DNA from: Schumannella sp. 10F1B-5-1
GTDB lineage: Bacteria > Actinomycetota > Actinomycetes > Actinomycetales > Microbacteriaceae
Direction of reading: 5' to 3'
DNA: 64,000 nt
Assembly (NCBI RefSeq): GCF_006517535.1
Contig: NZ_VHQH01000034.1
Coordinates: 186,001-250,000, forward strand
Shown here: one piece after another, positions 1 to 7,092 of the stretch
Position numbering within the stretch: the stretch's first letter is position 1
Layout: each line of letters starts with the position of its first letter
Made by a program: the position numbers and the translations under genes
Notes under the pieces: model-generated
Told to the model about the DNA's origin: nothing
What the model saw: the letters and a program-made list of their open reading frames with translations, nothing else
Databases searched by the model: none

Positions 1-2
1 TC

Positions 3-950
3 ACCGGTGGAACCGGCTCGCTCGGCAAAGCGCTCATCGCCGAACTGCTCGCGAACCACGATCCGCGCCGTCTGGTGATCTTCAGCCGCGACGAGTTGAA
101 GCAGTTCGAACTGCGCAAGGCCGTCGGAGAGGATCCGCGTCTGCGATGGTTTCTCGGTGACATCCGCAGCCGCGAGCGTCTGACCCGCGCGTTCAGCGGG
201 GTCGACTACGTCATTCACGCCGCGGCACTCAAGCAGGTCGATACGGCCGAGTACAACCCCTTCGAATTCGTCGAGACGAACGTGCGGGGTTCGCAGAACG
301 TCATCGATGCGGCGATCGACGCGGGAGTGAAGCGCGTCGTCGCCCTGTCGACCGACAAGGCGTCGAGTCCCATCAATCTCTATGGGGCGACCAAGCTCAC
401 GGGTGACCGGATGTTCATCAGCGGCAACCACTACGCCGGAGCGGCCGAGACCCGATTCTCGGTGGTGCGCTACGGCAACGTCATGGGCTCGCGCGGCAGC
501 ATCGTCCCGGTGTGGAAGGCGATGGCCGAACGCGGCGAGTCGCTCCCGATTACCGACAACCGGATGACGCGATTCTGGATCACCCTGCCGCAGGCGGTGG
601 ACTTCGTGCTCAGCGCCTTCGAGATCATGCAGGGCGGTGAGCTGTACGTGCCGCGCATCCCGTCGCTCAAGATCACCGACCTCGCCGAGGCGATCGCGCC
701 GGGGGCGCGCACGCACGAGGTCGGCATCCGCCCCGGAGAAAAGCTGCACGAGGAGATGATCTCCTTCGATGACGCGCGGCGCACGTTGCAGTTGCAGGAT
801 CGCTACGTGGTCACCCCGCACATCTCCGGCTGGGGTTGGGAGGCGCCGGCGGACGGCGCCCCGGTCGCCGACGGCTTCGCCTACCACTCGAACACCAACG
901 ACCAGTGGCTCGACGTCGAAGCGATCCGTACGCTGCTCGCCTCCGCGTGA
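3..950 (+). CDS. pseB: UDP-N-acetylglucosamine 4,6-dehydratase (PseB-like), 5'-truncated by window edge
   Basis: First step of CMP-pseudaminic-acid-type synthesis: NADP-dependent dehydration and C5 inversion of UDP-GlcNAc in the cytoplasm. The start lies left of the window; 315 residues remain. The visible N-terminus opens directly in the Rossmann motif TGGTGSLG, so only a few residues are missing. STDKA is followed by NLYGATK, which carries the YxxxK catalytic pair, and PGEKLHEEM is near the C-terminus. The tail with YHSNTNDQWLDVE matches PseB rather than the membrane-bound CapD/PglF dehydratases. It converges on the NeuB-type operon with a 13-bp gap. Codons are looser at position 3 than in the core genes to the right. 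Aminotransferase, acetyltransferase and hydrolase steps are not in view and may lie to the left. Confidence 0.85.
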   Translation, partial: TGGTGSLGKALIAELLANHDPRRLVIFSRDELKQFELRKAVGEDPRLRWFLGDIRSRERLTRAFSGVDYVIHAAALKQVDTAEYNPFEFVETNVRGSQNVIDAAIDAGVKRVVALSTDKASSPINLYGATKLTGDRMFISGNHYAGAAETRFSVVRYGNVMGSRGSIVPVWKAMAERGESLPITDNRMTRFWITLPQAVDFVLSAFEIMQGGELYVPRIPSLKITDLAEAIAPGARTHEVGIRPGEKLHEEMISFDDARRTLQLQDRYVVTPHISGWGWEAPADGAPVADGFAYHSNTNDQWLDVEAIRTLLASA

Positions 951-963
951 ACGGCGGCGACGG

Positions 964-1719
964 TCAGGACGGTCGACGTCGCGCATCCACTACGCGGTAG
1001 TCCTTCTGACGCGCGGTCTCGTGGCGGGCGAACAGCGACGGCTGAGCTTCCGCGAGATCCGCGAGCTCCTGCCAGCGGGACAGCGCGGTGAGGTGAGGTG
1101 CCAGTCTGCGCACGATCTCCAGGTCCTCGGCAGTGTCGACGGTGACACGAAGGTGGGAGAGATCGCGGGGCAGGTCGATCAGTTCGATCCCGAACCGGTC
1201 GGGGTTCTCATAGAAGTACGGGGTGACGTGCTCGCGTTGGTGGGGCTCCGTCGCTTCGGCGAGTGCGGTCCGCAGCGCTTCGGCGCTCATCGCCTCGACG
1301 TCAAGGCCGACCGGAGTGGTCCGCGTCCAGGGTGGTGGAAGGCGGTTGGTGGCGTAGTCGGCGCCACCGACGACCGCGGCGATCACCTCGTCGACGAGCG
1401 ACGGGTCGAGCAGCGGGCAGTCGGCTGTGACACGCACGATCACGTCGCCGGGCGCTTCCTCGAGGGCAGTGCCGAATCGCCCCAGCACATCGTGCAGGCT
1501 GCCGCGGACGACACGGGCGCCGAGCGAGACGGCGGCTCCCACCGTCTCCTGGTCGTCGGCCTGATCGGTCGTCGCCACGATCACCTCGTCCACGAGGGAG
1601 GCGGCTCGCAGCCGACGAACCGTGGAGGCGAGCACCGATTCGTCGCCGAGCGACGCGAGGATCTTGCCCGGCAGACGACTCGAGCCCATCCGAGCCTGGA
1701 TGACGCCGATCGTGGTCAC
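964..1719 (-). CDS. SpsF/NeuA-like sugar cytidylyltransferase
   Basis: Predicted nucleotidyltransferase that activates a nonulosonic or related sugar with CTP. 251 residues. The N-terminus IGVIQARMGSSRLPGKIL is the nucleotide-binding signature of the SpsF/COG1861 and KDO/NeuA cytidylyltransferase fold, followed by VTADCPLLDPSLVDE, which holds the metal-binding region. The GTG start at 1719 overlaps the TGA of the upstream glycosyltransferase by 4 nt (GTGA), so it is translationally coupled and last in the operon. Family membership is clear; the sugar is not determined. The adjacent NeuB homologue makes a nine-carbon acid the best guess. Confidence 0.8.
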   Translation of the reverse strand: MTTIGVIQARMGSSRLPGKILASLGDESVLASTVRRLRAASLVDEVIVATTDQADDQETVGAAVSLGARVVRGSLHDVLGRFGTALEEAPGDVIVRVTADCPLLDPSLVDEVIAAVVGGADYATNRLPPPWTRTTPVGLDVEAMSAEALRTALAEATEPHQREHVTPYFYENPDRFGIELIDLPRDLSHLRVTVDTAEDLEIVRRLAPHLTALSRWQELADLAEAQPSLFARHETARQKDYRVVDARRRPS

Positions 1720-2696
1720 GACGCGGCTCCGCGGCCGATCGCGTGCCGTGCGAGCGCGGGCAGTCGAGCGCTCGTCTGGGCCCAGTCTGCTTCCGCGGCG
1801 ACCCGCGCGGCGGCGGCCCTGGCGCGGTCGTCTCCCTCCGGGTTCAGCGCAGCGAGGATGCCAGCGGCGGCGCGGGTCGGGTCTCCGACCGGAAAGGTCC
1901 ACCCGGTCCGCTCGTCGATCCATTCGGCATTGCCGGGGATGTCGCTCACGCAGCAGCGGGTCCCGAGGGCCATCGCCTCGAGAAGTGTGATCGAGCTGCC
2001 GTCGGTCAGGGATGCGCTCAGGTACACATCGGAGTCGGCGAGCGCTGCGTCGAGATCGGTCTGGGCGAGCCTGCCGACGAACTCGACGGAGTCGTCGAGA
2101 CCCAGCTCGTGCGCCAGCCCTCGGAGATGCACCGTCTCGCTGCCATCGCCGGCGATGATCGCGCGCAGATCCGGAACGGACCGCCGGGCGATCGCGATGG
2201 CCCGGATGGCGGTCCCGACGTCGTACAGCGGCTCGTGACTGCGCGCGGAGACGACCGTGGGCGCTGGATTCGATCGCGCACGCCGAGTCAAGCCGATGCG
2301 CGCGAGATCGACGCCCCAGGCGAATCGTGCGATGCCCGTCGGCTCGGCGCCGAGCTCGAGCACGCGCCGCTCGACTGCGAGGTTGTCGACGAAGAGCAGC
2401 TCGGCGCGGCGGATCGCCCGCTCCGCCAGGCTGGCGTCGACACGGTCGGGTCCGATCAGGTCGAACCCCCACGACGTGACGATCAGCGCTCCCTGCCACA
2501 CCTGCGACACGGCCGCGGTCACCGCACCGATCGGCCCGGCCTGCACCACGTCCGGAGCGAAGCGCCCCAGCTCCCGTTCGAGGTGCGCAGACCCGACGGG
2601 CACTGCCAGCGTCTCGACTCCGCTCGCCTCCCAGGCGTCGAGAAAGCGGAGATCGTGGGTGCGGTCGATGCGATCGGACAGGTAGGCGAGCCTCAT
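1716..2696 (-). CDS. Glycosyltransferase family 4
   Basis: Retaining GT-B glycosyltransferase of 326 residues, slightly short for GT4. The N-terminal acceptor domain begins MRLAYLSDRIDRTH, and the C-terminal nucleotide-sugar domain carries SASLTDGSSITLLEAMALG, equivalent to the E(x7)E region of GT4 enzymes, followed by SDIPGNAEWI. It lies between the NeuB-like synthase and the cytidylyltransferase, with 4-nt overlaps on both sides (ATGA at 2693-2696, GTGA at 1716-1719). That placement suggests it transfers the sugar made by this operon, or builds the same glycan. Donor and acceptor cannot be read from sequence. Confidence 0.78.
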   Translation of the reverse strand: MRLAYLSDRIDRTHDLRFLDAWEASGVETLAVPVGSAHLERELGRFAPDVVQAGPIGAVTAAVSQVWQGALIVTSWGFDLIGPDRVDASLAERAIRRAELLFVDNLAVERRVLELGAEPTGIARFAWGVDLARIGLTRRARSNPAPTVVSARSHEPLYDVGTAIRAIAIARRSVPDLRAIIAGDGSETVHLRGLAHELGLDDSVEFVGRLAQTDLDAALADSDVYLSASLTDGSSITLLEAMALGTRCCVSDIPGNAEWIDERTGWTFPVGDPTRAAAGILAALNPEGDDRARAAAARVAAEADWAQTSARLPALARHAIGRGAAS

Positions 2697-3766
2697 CGCG
2701 CTGGCGTCAGGTCTTCCCAGCCGATGACCGCGTCGCGCGTGAGCTCGCTCGCGAGCACGCGTCCCACGACCTCGTCGACGTGGGCGGCTCCGATCGCGTG
2801 ACGCGGGGCCGGGCGCAGCACCGAGATGTCGTCGCGGGTGAGGACATGGCCGGCGGGCAGGTTCCGGATGACCCGCAGAGCACGTCGCTGGATGACGACG
2901 GTGTCGTGCTCGTTGTCGGCGACGCGCTTCACGGGGCTTCCCAGCGCGAGTTCGAGTTCGCGACTGCGATCGACCATCTCCCGCCAGGTCTCCGGGTCCA
3001 TCGAGAAGCCGTGGTCAGGGCCGGGACGGGTGGTGTCGTCGGTGAAGTGCTTCTCGACGACGCGAGCGCCGAGGGCGATCGCGCCGAGGGTCGTCGCATG
3101 TCCGGGGGTGTGGTCCGACAACCCGAGCACGACGTCGGGGAAGGCCGCGCGGTAGCTGTTCAGGACGTTGAGATGGATGTGGCTGAAGTTGCCGAGGTCG
3201 CCGGTGTAGTTCGTGTTGCACTGCATGAGCACGATGTCGGAGGTATGGCGTCGGATGACATCGATCGCGGCGACGACCTCGTCGAAGCTCGAGGCGCCGG
3301 TTGCGAGCAGCACCGGCTTGCCTTTCGAAGCAATCCGGTCGACCGCCTCGAGCCAGGAGAGATCACCGCTCCCGATCTTGTAAGCGGGCACCCACGGGTC
3401 GAGCATGTCGATCGCGCCGAAGTCGTAGGGGGCCGAGAAGTAGTCGATGCCGGCTCGATCGCAGGCCTCTTTGAGCGTCGGGGTCCACTCGTCTGGAATG
3501 GAGGCATCGGCGTAGACGTCGACCACCGAGCGCTCCCAGGCGGCCTGATGACCGATCTGCGTTCCCAGTTCGCGGAATCCGCGGTCGGAGACGATCTGCT
3601 CGGCGTGAAAGTTTTGGAACTTGGCGGCATCGGCGCCGGCTTCCGCAGCCAACTCGATCAGCTGTACCGCGCGGCCGAGGTCTCCGTCGTGGCTGGCCGC
3701 GATGTCGGCGATGAAGTACGTCGGGCTGTCATGGGAGACAGTCCGTGTGCCGATGGTGAAAGTCAT
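2693..3766 (-). CDS. NeuB/SpsE-family nonulosonate synthase with SAF domain
   Basis: Predicted synthase that condenses phosphoenolpyruvate with a six-carbon aldose to give a nine-carbon sugar acid (NeuB, PseI and SpsE family). 357 residues. The TIM-barrel part shows SHDGDLGRAVQLIELAAEAGADAAKFQ in two conserved blocks, GSGDLSW and the C-terminal barrel motif VVEKHFT. Residues from about 290 form the SAF antifreeze-like lid (AGHVLTRDDISVLRP). The ATG at 3766 is preceded by AAGGAGA at 8-nt spacing, which fixes the start. It overlaps the genes before and after by 4 nt. Codons are less GC-biased than in core genes. Whether the product is pseudaminic, legionaminic or another acid is unknown. Confidence 0.85.
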   Translation of the reverse strand: MTFTIGTRTVSHDSPTYFIADIAASHDGDLGRAVQLIELAAEAGADAAKFQNFHAEQIVSDRGFRELGTQIGHQAAWERSVVDVYADASIPDEWTPTLKEACDRAGIDYFSAPYDFGAIDMLDPWVPAYKIGSGDLSWLEAVDRIASKGKPVLLATGASSFDEVVAAIDVIRRHTSDIVLMQCNTNYTGDLGNFSHIHLNVLNSYRAAFPDVVLGLSDHTPGHATTLGAIALGARVVEKHFTDDTTRPGPDHGFSMDPETWREMVDRSRELELALGSPVKRVADNEHDTVVIQRRALRVIRNLPAGHVLTRDDISVLRPAPRHAIGAAHVDEVVGRVLASELTRDAVIGWEDLTPAR

Positions 3767-4701
3767 GTCGTCTCCTTGGGGTGCCAGTCGCGGATGAGCT
3801 GTGGGACGCCGCGCTCGAACTCGCGGTGGAGTTCGTCGAGTCCGTCCTGCACGGTGGGCAGCTCGGACCCCAGGCGTGTCGCCGTCGCCGTCGTGTCGAG
3901 GCTGATGTCGGAGCCTCGGGCGACGACGAGGACATCGCGAGAGCGTGCTGGCCGGATGAGGTTGGGGTCGAAGCCGAAGCGGAGAGCGAGCCGTCGGCCG
4001 AAATCGTACTTCGACACGCTGTCGCGGGCGGTCACATGCTGAATCCCGTCGACGGACCGAGCGCTGAGGGCGCGGAGAGCGCCGATGAGGTGACCGACGT
4101 GCAGGGTCGACACGCGGACGTCGGTGAATCCGCGCATCACGTCGCCGGCGACGAGACCGCGATGGAAGAACTCGGCCAGGCTGCGACGTCCGCTCGGGCT
4201 CCATCCGAAGAAGTCGACTCGCGCCACGAGCGCACTCGGCACGGTATCGAGCACCGCGTGTTCCGATTCCGCTTTCGTCGCTCCGTACACGTGTGTCGGA
4301 GAAGTGGTCTCGTCGACCCGGTAGCCTCCGCGCCGGCCGTCGAAGACGGCATCGGTCGAGATGTGGATGAATCGAGCTCCCAGCGCGTCGCCTTCCCGTG
4401 CCAGTGCCTCGGCGGCCTCGACGTTCATCCGCCGTGCGAGGTCGGGATCGCGCTCACAGGCTTCGATGTCGGCCAGCGCGGCGGCGTGGAGGATCGTCGA
4501 CGGTCGAAGGCGCTCGACCACATCGCGACGTGCGGACTCGTCCAGAAGGTCGACCGCGATGACATCGTCTCGATCGGGGGGTCTTCGGGCCACTCCGACC
4601 GCGGGGATGCCGGCGGCCTGCAGTGCGTGCATGGCGTTCGCTCCGAGCAACCCTGTCGCTCCGGTGACGAGCCAGGGACGAGCGCTCGAACCCCGATCCA
4701 T
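3763..4701 (-). CDS. RmlD-like short-chain dehydrogenase/reductase
   Basis: NAD(P)H-dependent extended SDR related to dTDP-4-dehydrorhamnose reductase (RmlD/SpsK). 312 residues from ATG 4701. It shows VTGATGLLG near the N-terminus, HAAALADIEACERDP typical of RmlD proteins, STDAVFDG and YGATKAESE (YxxxK). It is first in the operon and couples to the NeuB-like gene by ATGA at 3763-3766. The start is uncertain: there is no Shine-Dalgarno before ATG 4701, but TTGAAT lies 6 nt upstream, the leaderless spacing used elsewhere here; an in-frame TTG at 4713 would add four residues. It may reduce a 4-keto sugar nucleotide; substrate unknown. Confidence 0.75.
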   Translation of the reverse strand: MDRGSSARPWLVTGATGLLGANAMHALQAAGIPAVGVARRPPDRDDVIAVDLLDESARRDVVERLRPSTILHAAALADIEACERDPDLARRMNVEAAEALAREGDALGARFIHISTDAVFDGRRGGYRVDETTSPTHVYGATKAESEHAVLDTVPSALVARVDFFGWSPSGRRSLAEFFHRGLVAGDVMRGFTDVRVSTLHVGHLIGALRALSARSVDGIQHVTARDSVSKYDFGRRLALRFGFDPNLIRPARSRDVLVVARGSDISLDTTATATRLGSELPTVQDGLDELHREFERGVPQLIRDWHPKETT

Positions 4702-4707
4702 CCGACG

Positions 4708-4713
4708 ATTCAA
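4708..4713 (-). promoter_or_regulatory. Possible leaderless -10 box of the NeuB operon
   Basis: TTGAAT on the minus strand ends 6 nt before ATG 4701, the spacing at which transcription would start on the start codon. The match to TANNNT is imperfect and no -35 is visible, so this is weak. Confidence 0.3.
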
Positions 4714-4730
4714 TCAGACCTAGGAAGAGA

Positions 4731-4763
4731 AGAAGGGCCGGGACTCCCCGTCCCGGCCCTTCT
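4731..4763 (-). terminator. Strong hairpin with pyrimidine-rich tail (minus-strand terminator)
   Basis: A perfect 14-bp stem (AGAAGGGCCGGGAC at 4731-4744 and its complement at 4750-4763) closes a 5-nt loop. Read on the minus strand it is followed by TTCTCTTCC, a U-rich tail, so it should end leftward transcripts. It sits only 30 nt upstream of ATG 4701. It is therefore either the terminator of accDE or a spacer RNA, or an attenuator inside a leader of the NeuB operon. Confidence 0.75.
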
Positions 4764-4770
4764 GACGTTT

Positions 4771-4807
4771 CGAGTCAGGGCGACAACCCGAATATCGCCC
4801 TGACTCG
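4771..4807. repeat. Perfect 13-bp hairpin in spacer
   Basis: CGAGTCAGGGCGA at 4771-4783 is exactly complementary to 4795-4807 around an 11-nt loop. It lies 7 bp from the terminator hairpin, so on the minus strand the two form a tandem pair. It has no U-rich tail on either side. Confidence 0.8.
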
Positions 4808-4892
4808 CCCCCACATCACCGACTTGCTTACCCTTGTCAGCCGGTGTGTGTCGCGATCGCTAAGAGGATCGCTGTATGACGAGGATGCCTGA

Positions 4893-5017
4893 TCTGTACC
4901 CCGCGAAACAGTCATCATTTCGGGGGACTCGCGGGGGACATCCCCCGGAATTCCGGGCGACAACGGGAAATCGCGGGCGGAATCGGGCCTCGGGCGGGCC
5001 GAATCTCGGGGTACAGA
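4893..5017. repeat. 125-bp element bounded by perfect 11-bp inverted repeats
   Basis: TCTGTACCCCG at 4893-4903 is exactly repeated in inverse at 5007-5017. Inside are three further foldable parts: CGAAA/TTTCG at 4904-4922, CGGGGGA/TCCCCCG at 4932-4947, and the palindrome CCCGGAATTCCGGG at 4944-4957. This is the geometry of a multi-branched RNA closed by an 11-bp basal stem. A miniature inverted-repeat element is the alternative, but no flanking target duplication is seen. Confidence 0.55.
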
Positions 5018-5129
5018 ACGTGAGCGCGGGTCGAATGATCGGTTCACCCCCGCGAAACCGACGGATTCCGCACATCCGAGCTTCGGATCCCGCTTGATGA
5101 GGATCGATCGGATGCGGGGACGCGCGGCC

Positions 5130-5372
5130 TCAGCGCCCGAAGGTGCTCCACGCCCCGACCGTCACACCGCGACGCGGCGCACGCTGACTGCGCCGCGTCG
5201 CGGTCGGACGGGGATCGCGCTGCTCGCGGTTCTCGGCGGCCAGCGCATCCAGCGAGGTCGTCAGCACCGCTATGACCGCCGCCAGCTCCTCGTCGCTCGG
5301 CCTGCCCGCGACGATGCGCACGTCGGCCACGGCGGGAATCGGCGCGGCGTCGCCGTTCGGGGCGCCGCTCAC
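5130..5372 (-). CDS. accE: Acyl-CoA carboxylase epsilon subunit
   Basis: Small accessory subunit (80 residues) of actinobacterial acyl-CoA carboxylases, which stabilises the alpha-beta complex. The segment [20 protein letters not shown] is the family hallmark. The C-terminal half is Arg-rich and ends VGAWSTFGR. The ATG at 5372 overlaps the accD stop by 4 nt (ATGA at 5369-5372), as usual for accD-accE pairs. In M. tuberculosis accE5 is followed by maf and later accA3 (from memory); here the structured spacer and sugar island follow instead. Confidence 0.85.
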   Translation of the reverse strand: MSGAPNGDAAPIPAVADVRIVAGRPSDEELAAVIAVLTTSLDALAAENREQRDPRPTATRRSQRAPRRGVTVGAWSTFGR

Positions 5373-6967
5373 AGCGGGATGTTCCCGTGCTTCTTGGGGG
5401 GCAGCTCCGCGCGCTTGCCGCGCAGCGCTCGCAGCGCCTTGATCACGGCGACGCGCGTCGCGGCCGGCTCGATCACGCCGTCGAGCTCGCCGCGCTCGGC
5501 CGCGAGGAACGGCGAGGCGACGTTGTAGGTGTACTCGTTGGCGAGGCGCGTGCGCACGGCGTTGACGTCCTCACCGCGCTCCTCGGCGGCCCTGATCTCG
5601 CCGCGGTAGAGGATGTTGACCGCGCCCTGACCGCCCATGACGGCGATCTCGGCGGTCGGCCAGGCGAAGTTGATGTCGGCGCCGAGCTGCTTCGAGCCCA
5701 TGACGATGTAGGCGCCGCCGTAGGCCTTGCGCGTGATGACCGTGACCAGCGGCACCGTCGCCTCGGCGTAGGCGTAGAGCAGCTTCGCGCCGCGGCGGAT
5801 CACGCCCGTCCACTCCTGATCGGTGCCGGGCAGGTAGCCGGGCACATCCACCAGGGTCAGCACCGGGATGCCGAAGGCGTCGCAGAAGCGCACGAACCGG
5901 GCCGCCTTCTCGCCGGCCTCGATGTTCAGGGTTCCGGCCATCTGGTTCGGCTGGTTGGCGATGATGCCGATGCTGCGGCCCTCGATGCGCGCGAAGCCGA
6001 CCACGATGTTCGGCGCGAACAGCGGCTGCACCTCGAGGAAGTCGTTGTTGTCGACCAGCTGCTCGATCACGTCGTGCACGTCGTAGGGCTGGTTCGGCGA
6101 GTCCGGGATGAGCGTGTTGAGCGTCATGTCGGCGTCGGTGATCTCGAGCTCGACGTCGTTCTCGTACACGACCGGCTCGGCCATGTTGTTGTCGGGCAGG
6201 AAGCTGATGAGGCTGCGCGCGTAGTCGAGCGCGTCGTCCTCGTCGTCGGCCATGTAGTGCGAGACGCCCGTGCGGGTGCTGTGGGTGTGCGCGCCGCCGA
6301 GCTCCTCCATGCCGACGTCCTCGCCGGTGACGGTCTTGATCACGTCGGGACCGGTGACGAACATCTGGCTGGTCTTGTCGACCATGATCACGAAGTCGGT
6401 CAGCGCGGGGGAGTAGACGGCGCCGCCGGCGGCCGGGCCCATGATGATCGAGATCTGCGGGATGACGCCCGACGCGGCCGTGTTCAGTCGGAAGATCTCG
6501 CCGTACTTGCCGAGCGCGACCACGCCCTCCTGGATGCGCGCGCCACCCGAGTCGAGCATGCCGATGATCGGCACGCCGGTCTTGAGCGCGAGCTCCATGA
6601 CCTTGATGATCTTCTCGCCGGCGACCTCGCCGAGCGATCCGCCGAAGATCGTGAAGTCCTGCGCGTAGACGGCGACCTGACGGCCGTGGATCGTGCCGGT
6701 GCCGGTGACGACGGCGTCGCCGTAGGGACGGTTGCGCTCCATGCCGAAGGCGTGGGTGCGGTGGCGCACGAACTCGTCGAGCTCGACGAAGCTGCCCTGG
6801 TCGAGAAGCTGCTCGATGCGCTCGCGGGCGGTCTTCTTGCCCTTGGCGTGCTGCTTCTGGATCGCGGCCTCGCCGCTGGCGGTGACGGCCTCGTGGTATC
6901 GCGCCTTGAGGTCGGCGAGCTTGCCGGCGGTCGTGTACGGATCGGGCGTCGATGCTGCGTCGGTCAC
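5369..6967 (-). CDS. accD: Acyl-CoA (propionyl-CoA) carboxylase beta subunit
   Basis: Carboxyltransferase subunit that moves the carboxyl group from carboxybiotin to acetyl- or propionyl-CoA for fatty-acid and methyl-branched lipid synthesis. 532 residues, full length for AccD5/PccB. Features include [12 protein letters not shown], a GGARIQEGV oxyanion region, [12 protein letters not shown], and in the C-terminal crotonase fold [12 protein letters not shown] and [13 protein letters not shown]. The GTG start at 6967 lies 7 nt downstream of a TAGGCT -10 box and lacks a Shine-Dalgarno, so it is probably leaderless. It forms an operon with accE; birA, which would biotinylate the partner subunit, lies about 2.3 kb to the right. 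Confidence 0.95.
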   Translation of the reverse strand: MTDAASTPDPYTTAGKLADLKARYHEAVTASGEAAIQKQHAKGKKTARERIEQLLDQGSFVELDEFVRHRTHAFGMERNRPYGDAVVTGTGTIHGRQVAVYAQDFTIFGGSLGEVAGEKIIKVMELALKTGVPIIGMLDSGGARIQEGVVALGKYGEIFRLNTAASGVIPQISIIMGPAAGGAVYSPALTDFVIMVDKTSQMFVTGPDVIKTVTGEDVGMEELGGAHTHSTRTGVSHYMADDEDDALDYARSLISFLPDNNMAEPVVYENDVELEITDADMTLNTLIPDSPNQPYDVHDVIEQLVDNNDFLEVQPLFAPNIVVGFARIEGRSIGIIANQPNQMAGTLNIEAGEKAARFVRFCDAFGIPVLTLVDVPGYLPGTDQEWTGVIRRGAKLLYAYAEATVPLVTVITRKAYGGAYIVMGSKQLGADINFAWPTAEIAVMGGQGAVNILYRGEIRAAEERGEDVNAVRTRLANEYTYNVASPFLAAERGELDGVIEPAATRVAVIKALRALRGKRAELPPKKHGNIPL

Positions 6968-6974
6968 GGATGCC

Positions 6975-6980
6975 AGCCTA
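6975..6980 (-). promoter_or_regulatory. Leaderless -10 box of accD
   Basis: TAGGCT on the minus strand, 7 nt before GTG 6967. It fits the TANNNT consensus and puts the transcript start at or next to the start codon. Confidence 0.6.
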
Positions 6981-7036
6981 GCGAGGCCTCAGCGCTCGGC
7001 TCTGGAGGACACCGACAGCGGAACGGGTTCCGGCTG

Positions 7037-7049
7037 GTGGATCATCCAC
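7037..7049. promoter_or_regulatory. Short perfect inverted repeat between accD and ppm1
   Basis: GTGGAT and ATCCAC flank a single C. It lies about 55 bp upstream of the accD -10 box, where a repressor or activator could bind. The length is short enough for chance. Confidence 0.3.
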
Positions 7050-7092
7050 GAAACGCGTCGGCGGCGGGGTGCCGTCGGTGTCGGCGACGGCG

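Larger units (their letters stand above)
4714..5129. other. 416-bp gene-free spacer rich in inverted and direct repeats
   Basis: No credible gene lies between the NeuB operon and accE; the small open frames are unlike any known protein. The spacer holds perfect inverted repeats at 4731-4763, 4771-4807, 4853-4872, 4893-5017 (outer arms), 4932-4947, 4944-4957 and 5074-5088. It also has direct repeats GGGCGACAAC (4778 and 4955) and CCCCGCGAAAC (4899 and 5048). Such density suggests one or more structured RNAs or protein-binding sites. It is not clear whether it belongs to the end of accDE, to the NeuB operon, or to a separate non-coding transcript. Confidence 0.6.

Noticed and set aside
4893-5017. 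Insertion sequence or MITE
   Set aside because: No transposase, no target-site duplication and only one copy visible; kept as structured RNA/regulatory candidate.
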